Below, in pieces: positions 27,534-37,994 of a DNA stretch of 64,000 nucleotides; within the stretch, counting starts at the first letter, position 1, and each line of letters begins with the position of its first letter. The stretch is from Craurococcus roseus (GTDB lineage: Bacteria > Pseudomonadota > Alphaproteobacteria > Acetobacterales > Acetobacteraceae). Made by a program: the position numbers and the translations under genes. The notes under the pieces were generated by a model. That model saw nothing but the letters and a program-made list of their open reading frames with translations. It had not been told where the DNA came from and searched no databases. The stretch spans positions 40,636 through 104,635 of the forward strand of contig NZ_BAAAFZ010000026.1 of assembly GCF_039523795.1 (NCBI RefSeq). The letters run 5' to 3'.

Positions 27534-27992
27534 ATGTTCCGCAGGACGATGTTCGCGGCCGTCGCCACGGCCGCGCTGGGCGCCGTTGTTCCGGTCCAAG
27601 CCCAACAGGGCCAGTTCGGCACCGCCGCCGAGGCGCGCGCCATGTTCGACCGGGCTGTCGCTGCCGTGAAGGCCGACAAGGCCAAGGCGCTCGCGGCCTT
27701 CAACTCCGGGTCCGACGGGTTCAAGGACCGCGACCTTTACCCATTCTGCGCCAACGCTTCGGACGGGGTGTTCACCGCGCATCCGGCCCTGCGCGGCACC
27801 CAAATCCGCGACCTGAAGGACGCCGCCGGCAACGCTTTCGGCGAGCAGATCCTGCGCGCCGGCTCCGCCGAGGGGCAGGTGAACGAGGTGTCCTACTCCT
27901 TCCCGCGCCCCGGCACCACGGCGCCGGCGCCGAAGGTGAGCTACGTCACCAAGGTCGGCGACCAGGTCTGCGCGGTGGGCTACTATAAGTAG
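27534..27992 (+). CDS. Secreted single-Cache-domain protein
   Basis: A 152-residue exported protein with a signal peptide (MFRRTMFAAVATAALGAVVPVQAQ). The mature part TAAEARAMFDRAVAAVKADKAKALAAFNSG, then FKDRDLYPFCANASDGVFTAHPALRGTQIRDLKD and VSYVTKVGDQVCAVGYYK, matches stand-alone Cache_2-type sensor domains found in many proteobacteria. Such domains bind small metabolites in the periplasm; here there is no attached kinase or chemoreceptor, so it may act as a free sensor or binding protein. GAGGGG lies about 12 bases before the ATG. Confidence 0.85.
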   Translation: MFRRTMFAAVATAALGAVVPVQAQQGQFGTAAEARAMFDRAVAAVKADKAKALAAFNSGSDGFKDRDLYPFCANASDGVFTAHPALRGTQIRDLKDAAGNAFGEQILRAGSAEGQVNEVSYSFPRPGTTAPAPKVSYVTKVGDQVCAVGYYK

Positions 27993-28016
27993 CGCGTCGT
28001 TTGCCCGCCGGTGCGT

Positions 28017-29768
28017 TCAGCGCCCGGCAGGCGGCGCCGGCGGCGGGGCGCGCCCGGTGCGCCGCCACCAATCCGGCGCCAGCACGGTGACGCGGTCGAA
28101 TTGCATCAGGAAATCGCGCGACGGGTCCATGCCCTGGCGCGCCCGCACCAGGGCCGCTTCGTCGCCCAGCGCGTAGAGGGTGGCGGGCTCGTACCGGCCC
28201 TCGGCCAGCCGCGCTGCCGTCTCGGCGTTGAGGGCGGCCACGCGCGCGGGGTCGATGCGCGCGAGATACACGCCGTCCGTTTCCAGGCCCATCGTGGCGG
28301 CGTAGACGGCGACCTCCTCCCAGTTGGGCGCCTGGTTGCCGTTGGGCACCACGCGGACGCGCCGGTAGTGGCGCGCCGCCTCGGCCCAGAACGGGTCGGA
28401 CAGGCGCAGCGGCGCTTCCGCGGGGCCGGCGGGGAAGAAGTGGCGGAGCCGCGCGAAGCCCGGTTGCAGGTCGGCGAACTGCACCACGACCAGGACGGCG
28501 AGGACCTGCCCGGCGCGGCGCCCGCCGAGCCCGTGCGCCAGGGCCGCGACGGCCGCGAGCAGCAGCGCGTAGGCGAGGGGCCACAAGAAGCGCTCCGAGG
28601 CGCGGAGGGCGGCGGCGGGCTCCACCAGGGCGGGGGGCAACTCGAACAGCGTGAACTGCCAGCCGCCGATCGAGGGGCGGTGGGTGATGGCCACGGCCAG
28701 CATGGCGAGCAGCGACAACACCAGCGGCCAGCGCGCGGACAGGCCGCGCCACGGGCGACGGAGCCAGGCGAAGCCCGCGGCGACCAGCAGGAGCAGGACG
28801 CCGAGGCCGGCGTAGGAGCTGCCCACTTCGAGGTGGTCGGGGTTGGGCAGATCGGGCAGGAAGGCGCCCCAGAAGGACGGGTCGAAGGGCGCCAGCAGGT
28901 CGAGTTGCATCTCGCCGTAGCGTGCGCCTTGGCCGCCGTGCCCGGCGCTGAGCACGAAGAAGCCCGCGGCCCAGAGCCCGGCCGCGCCGGACAGGGGCAC
29001 GGCCAGCGCCTCGGTGGCGAGCAGCGCCGGCCGCTGCCGCGCCATGACGGCGCGGGCCAGCCAGTCCGCCGCCCACAGCCCGAGCACCATCGGCAGGATG
29101 TAGGAGTGGATGAGGGAGGTGGCCAGGACGAGGCCCGCCCAGAGCAGCGCCCGCCGCGGCCACGCGCCGGGCGCCAGGCAGAGCCAGAGTCCGGCCAGGA
29201 TCAGGAAGTGGGCGGACAGGGCGAAGTGCCCGCCCAAGCGGTTCAGCAGGGTCGGTTGCATCACGAACAGCACCGATCCGGCGAGCCGCGCCAGCGGGTC
29301 GTCCGTCGCCAGGCCGAGCAGCTTCCAAGCCAGCATGCCTTGCAGGGCGCCGCAGGCGAAGAGCCAAAGGCCCCAGTACTGGGACACCTCCACCAGCGGG
29401 TGCAGCGCCTTGAAGAAGAAGGCGAGCAGCGGGATGGCGTCAGCGTAGAAGATGGAGGAGCCCAGCTCCAGCCCGTACGCGGGGTTGAGGCCCGGGGGCC
29501 ACATCCAGGGGCTGCGCTTGAAGAACGTGAAGCCGAGCCAGTATTGGACCGGGTCCGGCCCGATGGTGCCGGTGAGCATCCATCCGGTGCGCGGCGGCGG
29601 CAGGATGTGGCCGCCGAACACGTACCAGACCACGGCCATGCCCAGCAGGGCGGCGGCGGCGCCGAGCCATCCGCCGGACCGGGCCCCCGCTCCCGCGCCG
29701 CCGGCCTTCGGCGTGGAAACGCGCTCCTCCCCCGCGGAGAGGCGGCCGGTCGGCGCTTCGACGGTCAT
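28017..29768 (-). CDS. DUF6311-like multi-pass membrane protein
   Basis: A 583-residue membrane protein with roughly ten to twelve hydrophobic segments in its first 430 residues and a soluble C-terminal region. Conserved-looking blocks are GTIGPDPVQYWLGFTFF, WMWPPGLNPAYGLELGSSIFYADAIPLLAFFFKAL and YAGLGVLLLLVAAGF. The topology and WPPGLNPAYG-type loop resemble GT-C glycosyltransferases and the DUF6311 family often found in polysaccharide regions; a glycosyltransferase role is inference. The start at ATG 29768 gives a short soluble leader before the first membrane segment. It is divergent from a histidine phosphatase gene. Confidence 0.82.
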   Translation of the reverse strand: MTVEAPTGRLSAGEERVSTPKAGGAGAGARSGGWLGAAAALLGMAVVWYVFGGHILPPPRTGWMLTGTIGPDPVQYWLGFTFFKRSPWMWPPGLNPAYGLELGSSIFYADAIPLLAFFFKALHPLVEVSQYWGLWLFACGALQGMLAWKLLGLATDDPLARLAGSVLFVMQPTLLNRLGGHFALSAHFLILAGLWLCLAPGAWPRRALLWAGLVLATSLIHSYILPMVLGLWAADWLARAVMARQRPALLATEALAVPLSGAAGLWAAGFFVLSAGHGGQGARYGEMQLDLLAPFDPSFWGAFLPDLPNPDHLEVGSSYAGLGVLLLLVAAGFAWLRRPWRGLSARWPLVLSLLAMLAVAITHRPSIGGWQFTLFELPPALVEPAAALRASERFLWPLAYALLLAAVAALAHGLGGRRAGQVLAVLVVVQFADLQPGFARLRHFFPAGPAEAPLRLSDPFWAEAARHYRRVRVVPNGNQAPNWEEVAVYAATMGLETDGVYLARIDPARVAALNAETAARLAEGRYEPATLYALGDEAALVRARQGMDPSRDFLMQFDRVTVLAPDWWRRTGRAPPPAPPAGR

Positions 29769-29929
29769 CGGGGAACTTCTCTCCGCGCAACGGGGCCGGC
29801 GTGTGCTGGGTCGGCGATCCACGGCCCGGGCGTTTTCGCGTGGGCCGGTTGCTGCCCGGCCGGAACCGCGCGCCGCACCGGACGTGTAACGCATCGCTCG
29901 ATTCGAGTCACAAGCACGAGGGCTCCGGC

Positions 29930-30694
29930 ATGGACCAGCGCTGGCCAGACCGCCTTTGGGTGGTCCGCCACGGGGAAAGCAGCGGCAACGTGGCGCGCGA
30001 CGCCGCGCACGAGGCCAACCTGTTGCGGATCGAAACCGGCGGCCGCGACGCGGACGTGCCCCTGAGCCCGCTGGGGGAGCGGCAGTCGGAGGCGCTCGGC
30101 CGGTGGTTCGCCGCCATGCCGGAGGACGAGCGGCCCGGAGTGGTGCTGGTCTCGCCCTACCGCCGCGCGCGGCAAACCGCGGCGCTGGTCCACGCCGTCG
30201 GCGGCACCGCCATGGCGCCGGACGACTTCGTGGTGGACGAAAGGCTGCGCGAGCGGGAATTCGGCGTGCTCGACCGGCTGACGCGGCAGGGCATCGAGCA
30301 CCACCACCCGGACCAGGCGGAGTTCCGCCGCACCCTCGGCAAGTTCTACCACCGCCCGCCGGGCGGGGAGAGCTGGTGCGACGTCATCCTCCGCCTGCGC
30401 AGCGCCATGGACACGGTGGCGCTCCACTACAGCGGGGCGCGGGTGCTCATCGTCGCGCACCAGGTGGTGGTGCTCTGCATGCGCTACCTCGTGGAGCGGA
30501 TGACAGAAGACCAGATACTCGCCGTGGACGCGGAAGGGGACGTCGTGAACTGCGGCGTGACCGAGTACGCCTTTGATCCGGGCCTCGGGGTGGGCGGCGG
30601 CTTGGCCTTGCGGCGCTACAACTTCACCGCCCCACTCGAGCGGGAAGGCGCGCCGGTGACGGCGGAGCCCGACGTTTCCGTGGGCGTTCGATGA
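29930..30694 (+). CDS. Histidine phosphatase family protein (phosphoglycerate mutase-like)
   Basis: A 254-residue enzyme of the histidine phosphatase superfamily. The RHG motif is WVVRHGESSGN with the phosphohistidine His14, followed by LSPLGERQSEALG, SPYRRARQTA, the acid residue in REREFGVLD, and the second histidine in VLIVAHQVVV. The substrate could be a sugar phosphate or a small phosphate ester. Its stop overlaps the start of the NAD(P)HX dehydratase gene as ATGA, so they are coupled. Upstream at 29862-29866 and 29883-29886 is a GGAAC-N16-CGTG arrangement resembling a weak EcfG promoter. Confidence 0.9.
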   Translation: MDQRWPDRLWVVRHGESSGNVARDAAHEANLLRIETGGRDADVPLSPLGERQSEALGRWFAAMPEDERPGVVLVSPYRRARQTAALVHAVGGTAMAPDDFVVDERLREREFGVLDRLTRQGIEHHHPDQAEFRRTLGKFYHRPPGGESWCDVILRLRSAMDTVALHYSGARVLIVAHQVVVLCMRYLVERMTEDQILAVDAEGDVVNCGVTEYAFDPGLGVGGGLALRRYNFTAPLEREGAPVTAEPDVSVGVR

Positions 30695-31608
30695 GCGGCG
30701 TTATCGGCGACCCCACCCCGGTCACGCCGGAGCTGCTGCGCGCCACGCCCTTGCCGCGGCACCGGCAGGGCGACGACAAGGACGGGCGCGGCCGGGTGCT
30801 GGTGGTGGCGGGCAGCGTGGAGGTGCCCGGCGCGGCGCTGCTTTGCGGCATCGGCGCGCTCCGGGCCGGCGCCGGCAAATTGCAGATGGCGACGTGCCGC
30901 AGCGTCGCGCCGCACCTCGGCATGGCCGCGCCGGAGGCGCTGGTGGCCGGGCTGGACGAGACGCCGGGCGGCGGGATCTCGGCCGAGGAGGCCGACAAGC
31001 TGGCCAAGCGCGCCGGCCGGTGCGACGCGCTGCTGCTGGGGCCCGGCATGGCGGACGGCGACGGCGAGGCCGCGGCGCTCACGAAGCGGGTGCTGGAGCG
31101 GATGGACCCCGGGCCGGTCGTCGTCCTCGACGCCGCCGCGCTGCCGGACCTGGAGGACGGCCCGGCGGCCCTGCGCCGGCACTCCGGCCGCGTCGTCCTC
31201 ACGCCGCACGCCGGCGAGATGGCCAAGCTGCTGGGCGTGCCGAAGGAGGAGGTGGAGGCCGACCCGCTCGGCGCCGGCCGCCGCGCGGCGGGCGCCCTGG
31301 GCGCGGTGGTGGCCATGAAGGGCGGATGCACCTTCGTTGTGGACCCGGGAGGGGCGGCGTGGAGCTGCGACCTGGGGCAGGTCGGCCTCGCCACCTCCGG
31401 CTCCGGCGACACCCTGGCCGGCCTCGTCGCCGGGCTGGCGGCGCGGGGCGCTTCCCCGGTGGAGGCGACCGTCTGGGGCGTGTTCCTCCACGCCGAAGCC
31501 GGCAACAGGCTGGCCCGCACGCGGGGACCGGTCGGCTTCCTGGCGCGCGAACTGTTGGCGGAGGTCCCGTCCATCATGGCCGGGTTGGGGCCAGCAGAGC
31601 CGGGGTAG
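30691..31608 (+). CDS. nnrD: ADP-dependent NAD(P)H-hydrate dehydratase
   Basis: A 305-residue carbohydrate-kinase-like enzyme that repairs hydrated NAD(P)H. The core motifs are KDGRGRVLVVAGS, PGAALLCGIGALRAGAGKL, VLTPHAGEMAKLLG, VVAMKGGCTFVVDP and the catalytic ATSGSGDTLAGLVAGLAARG. The N-terminal epimerase (NnrE) that is fused in many bacteria is absent, so this is a stand-alone NnrD. It overlaps the histidine phosphatase gene by four bases and is followed by glgX after about 110 bases, which contain a probable EcfG promoter. Confidence 0.92.
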   Translation: MSGVIGDPTPVTPELLRATPLPRHRQGDDKDGRGRVLVVAGSVEVPGAALLCGIGALRAGAGKLQMATCRSVAPHLGMAAPEALVAGLDETPGGGISAEEADKLAKRAGRCDALLLGPGMADGDGEAAALTKRVLERMDPGPVVVLDAAALPDLEDGPAALRRHSGRVVLTPHAGEMAKLLGVPKEEVEADPLGAGRRAAGALGAVVAMKGGCTFVVDPGGAAWSCDLGQVGLATSGSGDTLAGLVAGLAARGASPVEATVWGVFLHAEAGNRLARTRGPVGFLARELLAEVPSIMAGLGPAEPG

Positions 31609-31633
31609 GCGTGCCGCACCGCGAAAGGCGCGG

Positions 31634-31658
31634 GGAACGAACATAGCCGCGCGCCGTT
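31634..31658 (+). promoter_or_regulatory. Candidate EcfG (general stress response) promoter for glgX
   Basis: GGAAC at 31634-31638 and CGTT at 31655-31658 are separated by 16 bases, matching the EcfG/SigT consensus GGAAC-N16/17-CGTT of Alphaproteobacteria. The CGTT lies 62 bases before the glgX ATG, a plausible distance. EcfG commonly drives glycogen and trehalose metabolism genes. Confidence 0.55.
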
Positions 31659-31720
31659 CTGCCGCGCGCGCGGCTTCGTCCGCCCACCCTTCCGCTTCGA
31701 TCCCGAAAAGGCCTTTCTCC

Positions 31721-34042
<2,322 letters not shown>

Positions 34043-34058
34043 CGCCGAGCGGCGGCGG

Positions 34059-34979
34059 TCAGGCCGGGGCGGCGCTGCCCCGGCCGCCACCGCCGCCGTA
34101 GCGCCTGACCATTGCGGCGCAGAACTCGGCGAACTCTTCCGGCGCCTGCGGCGCGCTGGTGTGGTGCGGCGCCAAGCCGCGGTGCTCGGGCGTGAAGCAG
34201 AAGGTGACGGTCACGTCGAAGTCCCGCAGCGCCTCCATCTGCCGGTCGAACCAGCGGAGCGCGTCCGGGCGGAAGCTGTCGGCCCAGGACAGGCCGGTGC
34301 GGAGGTAGGTGACGCCGAGCCGCTTCATCCAGGCGACCGCGTCGTCCAGCCGGTGGTCCTCGTAGTGGAACCACTGGCACAGGCCGAGGTCGGGCGTGTG
34401 GCGGGCGAATTCCTCCAGCGCGGGCTTCGGCGCGCCGTCCTCGCGCAACAGGCCCATGGCGAAATGCCGGTAGTAGGAGGAGCCTTCGGCCTCGCGGTGG
34501 CGCGTTGTCGCCTCCCAGGTCTTGGGCAGGTCGTAGAGGCTGTACCAGTGGACGCGCGGCGCGCGGCCCTTCAGCAGCGCGGCGGTGCGCTCCAGCCCCC
34601 AGACCTGCACCTCATCGGCGCCGAAGGTGGAGACGCCGACCTCCGACACCCAGACCGGCTTGTCGGTGACGGCGCGGATCTCGTCGATCTTCGCCGGCCA
34701 TTCGCCGATCTGCCACAGGTTCCAGTCCAGCGGGAAGCCGTGGACGGCCACCGCGTCCATGTGCTCCAGCACGCCGTAGCCTGCCAAGCGCTTGACGAAG
34801 AGCGGGTCTATGGGCGACATGCCGCCGAGCACGCGCGGCAGGCCGGGGTGTTCCGCGCGGATGGCCTGCCCGGCGAGCTTCGCCATTTCGCCGAACCTGC
34901 TCCAGTCGGGGTCGATCCCAGGGTCCCAGTGCGACTTGTTGTTGGGCTCGTTCCAGATCATCGCGGCTTCGACGGTCAC
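34059..34979 (-). CDS. Glycoside-hydrolase-like protein (beta-xylosidase type) with apparently permuted barrel
   Basis: A 306-residue protein. It starts at once with the acid/base strand AAMIWNEPNNKSHW (Glu11), then DKPVWVSEVGVSTFG with the probable nucleophile Glu113, as in clan GH-A enzymes such as GH39 beta-xylosidases. The segment that usually opens such barrels comes last: GVTYLRTGLSWADSF, VTVTFCFTPEHRG and FAEFCAAMVRRYGG. The order therefore looks circularly permuted. No signal peptide, so it works in the cytoplasm, perhaps as a transglycosidase. It is the last gene of a seven-gene minus operon; its GTG overlaps the methyltransferase stop as GTGA. Function in the pathway is unproven. 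Confidence 0.8.
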   Translation of the reverse strand: MTVEAAMIWNEPNNKSHWDPGIDPDWSRFGEMAKLAGQAIRAEHPGLPRVLGGMSPIDPLFVKRLAGYGVLEHMDAVAVHGFPLDWNLWQIGEWPAKIDEIRAVTDKPVWVSEVGVSTFGADEVQVWGLERTAALLKGRAPRVHWYSLYDLPKTWEATTRHREAEGSSYYRHFAMGLLREDGAPKPALEEFARHTPDLGLCQWFHYEDHRLDDAVAWMKRLGVTYLRTGLSWADSFRPDALRWFDRQMEALRDFDVTVTFCFTPEHRGLAPHHTSAPQAPEEFAEFCAAMVRRYGGGGGRGSAAPA

Positions 34980-35752
34980 GCGCGCGGTCCTTTCGCGGGG
35001 TAGACGGCGCCGGGGCCGTGGGGCGGCGCCGTGCGCCGGCAGACGTACACCTCGGCCTCCGGGCGGCCCAGGATCTCAAAGCCGGCGCTCCGCAGCATGG
35101 CCTCGGCGCAGGCGCGGTTCGGCACCCACCAGTTCGTCGCGTCGTTGGAGTAGCGCCGCTCGATGAAGTGGAGCTTGGGCCAGCCCGGGCGGTCGAACTG
35201 CTCCATGTCCCAGAAGTCGTAGTCTTCCCGCGCCGGCTCAACCTCCTCGGCGCCGCGGTGCATGGACTGGAACACTAGCAGGTCGCGCGCCGCGTGCTCG
35301 TGGATCAGGTCCAGCGCCAGCAGCGGGTGGCGCAGGTGGTAGAGCACGCCCATGAACAGCACCACGTCGAAGCGCTCGCCGAGGCCGCCGACGTCGTAGA
35401 CGGAGAGCTTGCGGAACTCGATGTCGAGGCCCGTCACCTCGGCGGCGAAGCGGGCCTGCGCCAAGTAGTCCTCGTCCCAGTCCACGCCGAGCACCCGCGC
35501 CGCGCCGCGCTTCTTCATCTCCATGGAGTAGAAGCCGCCGTTGCAGCCGATGTCGAGCACGGTCTTGCCCGTCAGGTCGGCCGGTACGGCGTCCGCGAAG
35601 GAGCGCCACTTCACGGCCGGGTAATCGCCGAGGAAGTGGTCGGGCGCCGTCCGCACGCCGCCGCCCAGGTCTATGTTGTGGAACCAGTCGCCGAGCGCCG
35701 CCGCGCGGCGGCGGATTTCGTCCGGCGGGAGCCTGACCGTGCTGCTGCTCAC
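34976..35752 (-). CDS. SAM-dependent methyltransferase (TIGR04290/Rta_06860-like)
   Basis: A 258-residue class I methyltransferase. The SAM motif LTGKTVLDIGCNGGFYS lies at about 60-76, followed by ARVLGVDWDEDYLAQARFA and FDVVLFMGVLYHLRHPLLAL. The C-terminus WVPNRACAEAMLRSAGFEI is typical of the CmoB-like/TIGR04290 group, which I recall as linked to uncharacterised glycan clusters with a B12 radical SAM protein. The start is a GTG at 35752 overlapping the stop of the CgeB gene; the upstream frame is CgeB's shadow. Likely methylates a sugar or inositol hydroxyl or a carboxylate of the cluster's product. Confidence 0.87.
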   Translation of the reverse strand: MSSSTVRLPPDEIRRRAAALGDWFHNIDLGGGVRTAPDHFLGDYPAVKWRSFADAVPADLTGKTVLDIGCNGGFYSMEMKKRGAARVLGVDWDEDYLAQARFAAEVTGLDIEFRKLSVYDVGGLGERFDVVLFMGVLYHLRHPLLALDLIHEHAARDLLVFQSMHRGAEEVEPAREDYDFWDMEQFDRPGWPKLHFIERRYSNDATNWWVPNRACAEAMLRSAGFEILGRPEAEVYVCRRTAPPHGPGAVYPAKGPRA

Positions 35753-36861
35753 CCTGCGATCTTCTCCTTGTCCGCACCGAGGCCGCGCAGGACGCCGAGC
35801 AGCTCCTCGGCGCGGTGGGCGCAACTGTGGCGGGCGCGGATCGCCGCCAGCCCGTTTGCGACCAGGGCCTGCCGGAGCCCGGCGTCGTCCCGCACGGCTG
35901 CCATGTGCCGCGCCATCTCGGCCCCGTCCCGGGCCACCAGGTAGTCCTCGCCCGGCCGGAACAGCCCTTCGGCGTCGCGCCACGGCGCCGAGAGCAGCGG
36001 GATGCCGCAAGCCAGCGCTTCGAACAGGCGGATGGTCGGGATGCCCGGCAGCAGGTCCACGTAGAAGCGGCGCGGCACGTGGACGGTGGCGAGGTGGCGC
36101 GCGAACGCCTCCGGCGCGCGCGCGTTCGGCAGCCAGCCGCAATGCCGCGCGCCGTGCGCCTCCAACGCGCGCAGCGCGTGCCCGGGGTAGCGCACGCCGT
36201 GGACGTCGAGCGGCAGTCCGGCCTGGCGCGCGGGGCGGAGGAGGAAGCCTTCCAGCTCCGCGCCCCGCTCGTCGTCACCCCAGTTGCCGATCCAGACCAA
36301 GCCCGCGCGCTGGCCTTCGCGCTCGGGCGGGCGGAACAGGCGGGTATCGGCCGCCTCGTGCCACACCCAGACGCGGCTGCCCCAGCCCCGGCGGCGATAC
36401 ACTTGGGCCAGCGCTTCGCCGAAGGCGAGCACGCCGTCGTAGCCTTCCAGGTCGAATCGGCGGATCGCTTCGGGGTCGCTGACGGCGCGGTGGTGCGTGT
36501 CGTGGAACAGCAGCTTGAAGCGCGCCCCGCCGCGCCGGCGTGCGCGGCCGAGCGCGGCCACCAGCCCCGGCTCGTTCCATTCGTGGACGAGCACCGCGTC
36601 GGCGCCGTCCAGCGCGGCTTCCGCCTCGGCGGAGTCGCGGAAGACGCGGGAGCCGAGGTCCGGATAGGCCGCGCGATAGGCGTCCAGCCCCGCTTCGCCG
36701 TGGTCCCGTAGTAGGTTTTCCAAGCTCCAGGCCCCCGCCGGCTCCAAGGCCAGCACCTCGTGCCCGGCGTGCTTCAGCTCGCGCAGCACGCCGCGGAGGA
36801 AGTGCGCGTTGCCGTGGTTCCAGCAAGAGGCGAGGGAATGTGCGAAGTAGACGAGCTTCAA
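35749..36861 (-). CDS. CgeB-type glycosyltransferase
   Basis: A 370-residue GT-B-fold glycosyltransferase of the CgeB/DUF3880-like group. The N-terminal MKLVYFAHSLASCWNHGNAHFLRGVLREL is the family start; the donor-binding C-terminal half has VHVPRRFYVDLLPGIPTIRLFEALACGIPLLSA and LFRPGEDYLVARDG. It probably transfers a sugar from a nucleotide donor to the growing glycan in the cytoplasm. Start ATG overlaps the GT4 stop (ATGA at 36858-36861) and its own stop overlaps the methyltransferase GTG, so translation is coupled on both sides. Two paralogues lie in the divergent operon. Confidence 0.9.
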   Translation of the reverse strand: MKLVYFAHSLASCWNHGNAHFLRGVLRELKHAGHEVLALEPAGAWSLENLLRDHGEAGLDAYRAAYPDLGSRVFRDSAEAEAALDGADAVLVHEWNEPGLVAALGRARRRGGARFKLLFHDTHHRAVSDPEAIRRFDLEGYDGVLAFGEALAQVYRRRGWGSRVWVWHEAADTRLFRPPEREGQRAGLVWIGNWGDDERGAELEGFLLRPARQAGLPLDVHGVRYPGHALRALEAHGARHCGWLPNARAPEAFARHLATVHVPRRFYVDLLPGIPTIRLFEALACGIPLLSAPWRDAEGLFRPGEDYLVARDGAEMARHMAAVRDDAGLRQALVANGLAAIRARHSCAHRAEELLGVLRGLGADKEKIAG

Positions 36862-37994
36862 GCGGCGGCGGTCTCCCCCGGCGCCCCGGCCCGCCGCAGC
36901 AACGAGCGGTACACCGCGGCGGTGCCCGCGGCCATGGCTTCCGCAGTGTAGCGCTCCGCGCGTGCGCGGGCCGCGGCACCGAGGCGTGCGCGGCGGTCGG
37001 GCGCGCGCGCGGCGCGTTCGATCGCGGCGGCGACCGCCGCGTCGTCCTCAGCGGGCACGAACTCGGCCGCGCCGTCCCAGAGTTCGCGGAAGCTCGGGAT
37101 GTCGGACAGCACCAGGGCGCAGCCCGCCTGCGCGGCTTCCAGCACGGACAGGCCGAAAGGTTCGTAGAGGGCGGTGGAGACGAAGACCGGCCGCCCAGCG
37201 AGCCGGCGCGCCACGTCGCCGCCGCCCAAGCGGCCGAGGGCTTGGACGTGGTCGAAGGCGACGCGCGCCCCGCCCGGCCCCTCGGTCGGGCCGGCGGCGA
37301 GCACCGGCACGGCGCCGGCGAGCCGCGCCGCGGCGCGGTCGAGCGCGCGGAGATTCTTGCCCTCGTCCCACAGCCGGCCGGCGGTGAAGGCGACGGGCGC
37401 GGCGTCGCGCGCGGTGGACGGCGGCGGATGGCGCCGGCCGTTGTGGACCACGGCCGGTGGCGTCCGCAGCCCGTAAAGGCGCGCCGTCGCCGCGGCGAAG
37501 GCGGCGCTCGGCGCGAGGAGCGCGTCGGTCCGCGCGCAGCCCCGTTCGACCATCCGCGTTCGCCAAACGAAGTCCGGTGGCAGGGGCTGGCCGCCGCGTA
37601 CGGCCTCCCACCACGTGCCGACGCAGGAGTGGCAGGACGCGACGACGGGCGCCGGGAAGCGCGTACCCGCGGCGAGGGCGGGGCCGTGCAGGTGGACGAC
37701 GTCGGCGCCGACTTCCGAGGCGAGCGCCGCGAGCGCCGCGCCGGCCGACTCGATCTGCTCCGGCGCGTCCGCCAGCCAATCGAGCGGCAGGCCCGTGGGG
37801 AGCAGCCGCAGGCCGGGCACGGTGCGCGCCGCCTCCGCTTGGTCCGCTTCCGGCGCCGGGCCGAGCACGGCGAGCGTGGTGTCGAACCCGAGCGCGGCCA
37901 GGCCGCCGGCGAGGTCGAGGGCGTAGGTCCACACGCCGCCGACCGCGTCCGCCGTCATCAGCACGCGCGCGGCGCCGGACGTCAGCGGCAGCAC
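36858..37994 (-). CDS. Family 4 glycosyltransferase
   Basis: A roughly 378-residue GT-B retaining glycosyltransferase. RVLMTADAVGGVWTYALDLAGGLAALG at the start, DVVHLHGPALAAG, CHSCVGTWWEAVRGG in the acceptor half, and the GT4 donor block PVFVSTALYEPFGLSVLEAAQAGCALVLSD with the EPFGLSVLEA glutamates. Because RVLM is conserved in the family, I chose the GTG at 37994, which overlaps the radical SAM gene's end by 13 bases, instead of the ATG at 37958. It is part of the coupled minus operon. Confidence 0.9.
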   Translation of the reverse strand: MLPLTSGAARVLMTADAVGGVWTYALDLAGGLAALGFDTTLAVLGPAPEADQAEAARTVPGLRLLPTGLPLDWLADAPEQIESAGAALAALASEVGADVVHLHGPALAAGTRFPAPVVASCHSCVGTWWEAVRGGQPLPPDFVWRTRMVERGCARTDALLAPSAAFAAATARLYGLRTPPAVVHNGRRHPPPSTARDAAPVAFTAGRLWDEGKNLRALDRAAARLAGAVPVLAAGPTEGPGGARVAFDHVQALGRLGGGDVARRLAGRPVFVSTALYEPFGLSVLEAAQAGCALVLSDIPSFRELWDGAAEFVPAEDDAAVAAAIERAARAPDRRARLGAAARARAERYTAEAMAAGTAAVYRSLLRRAGAPGETAAA

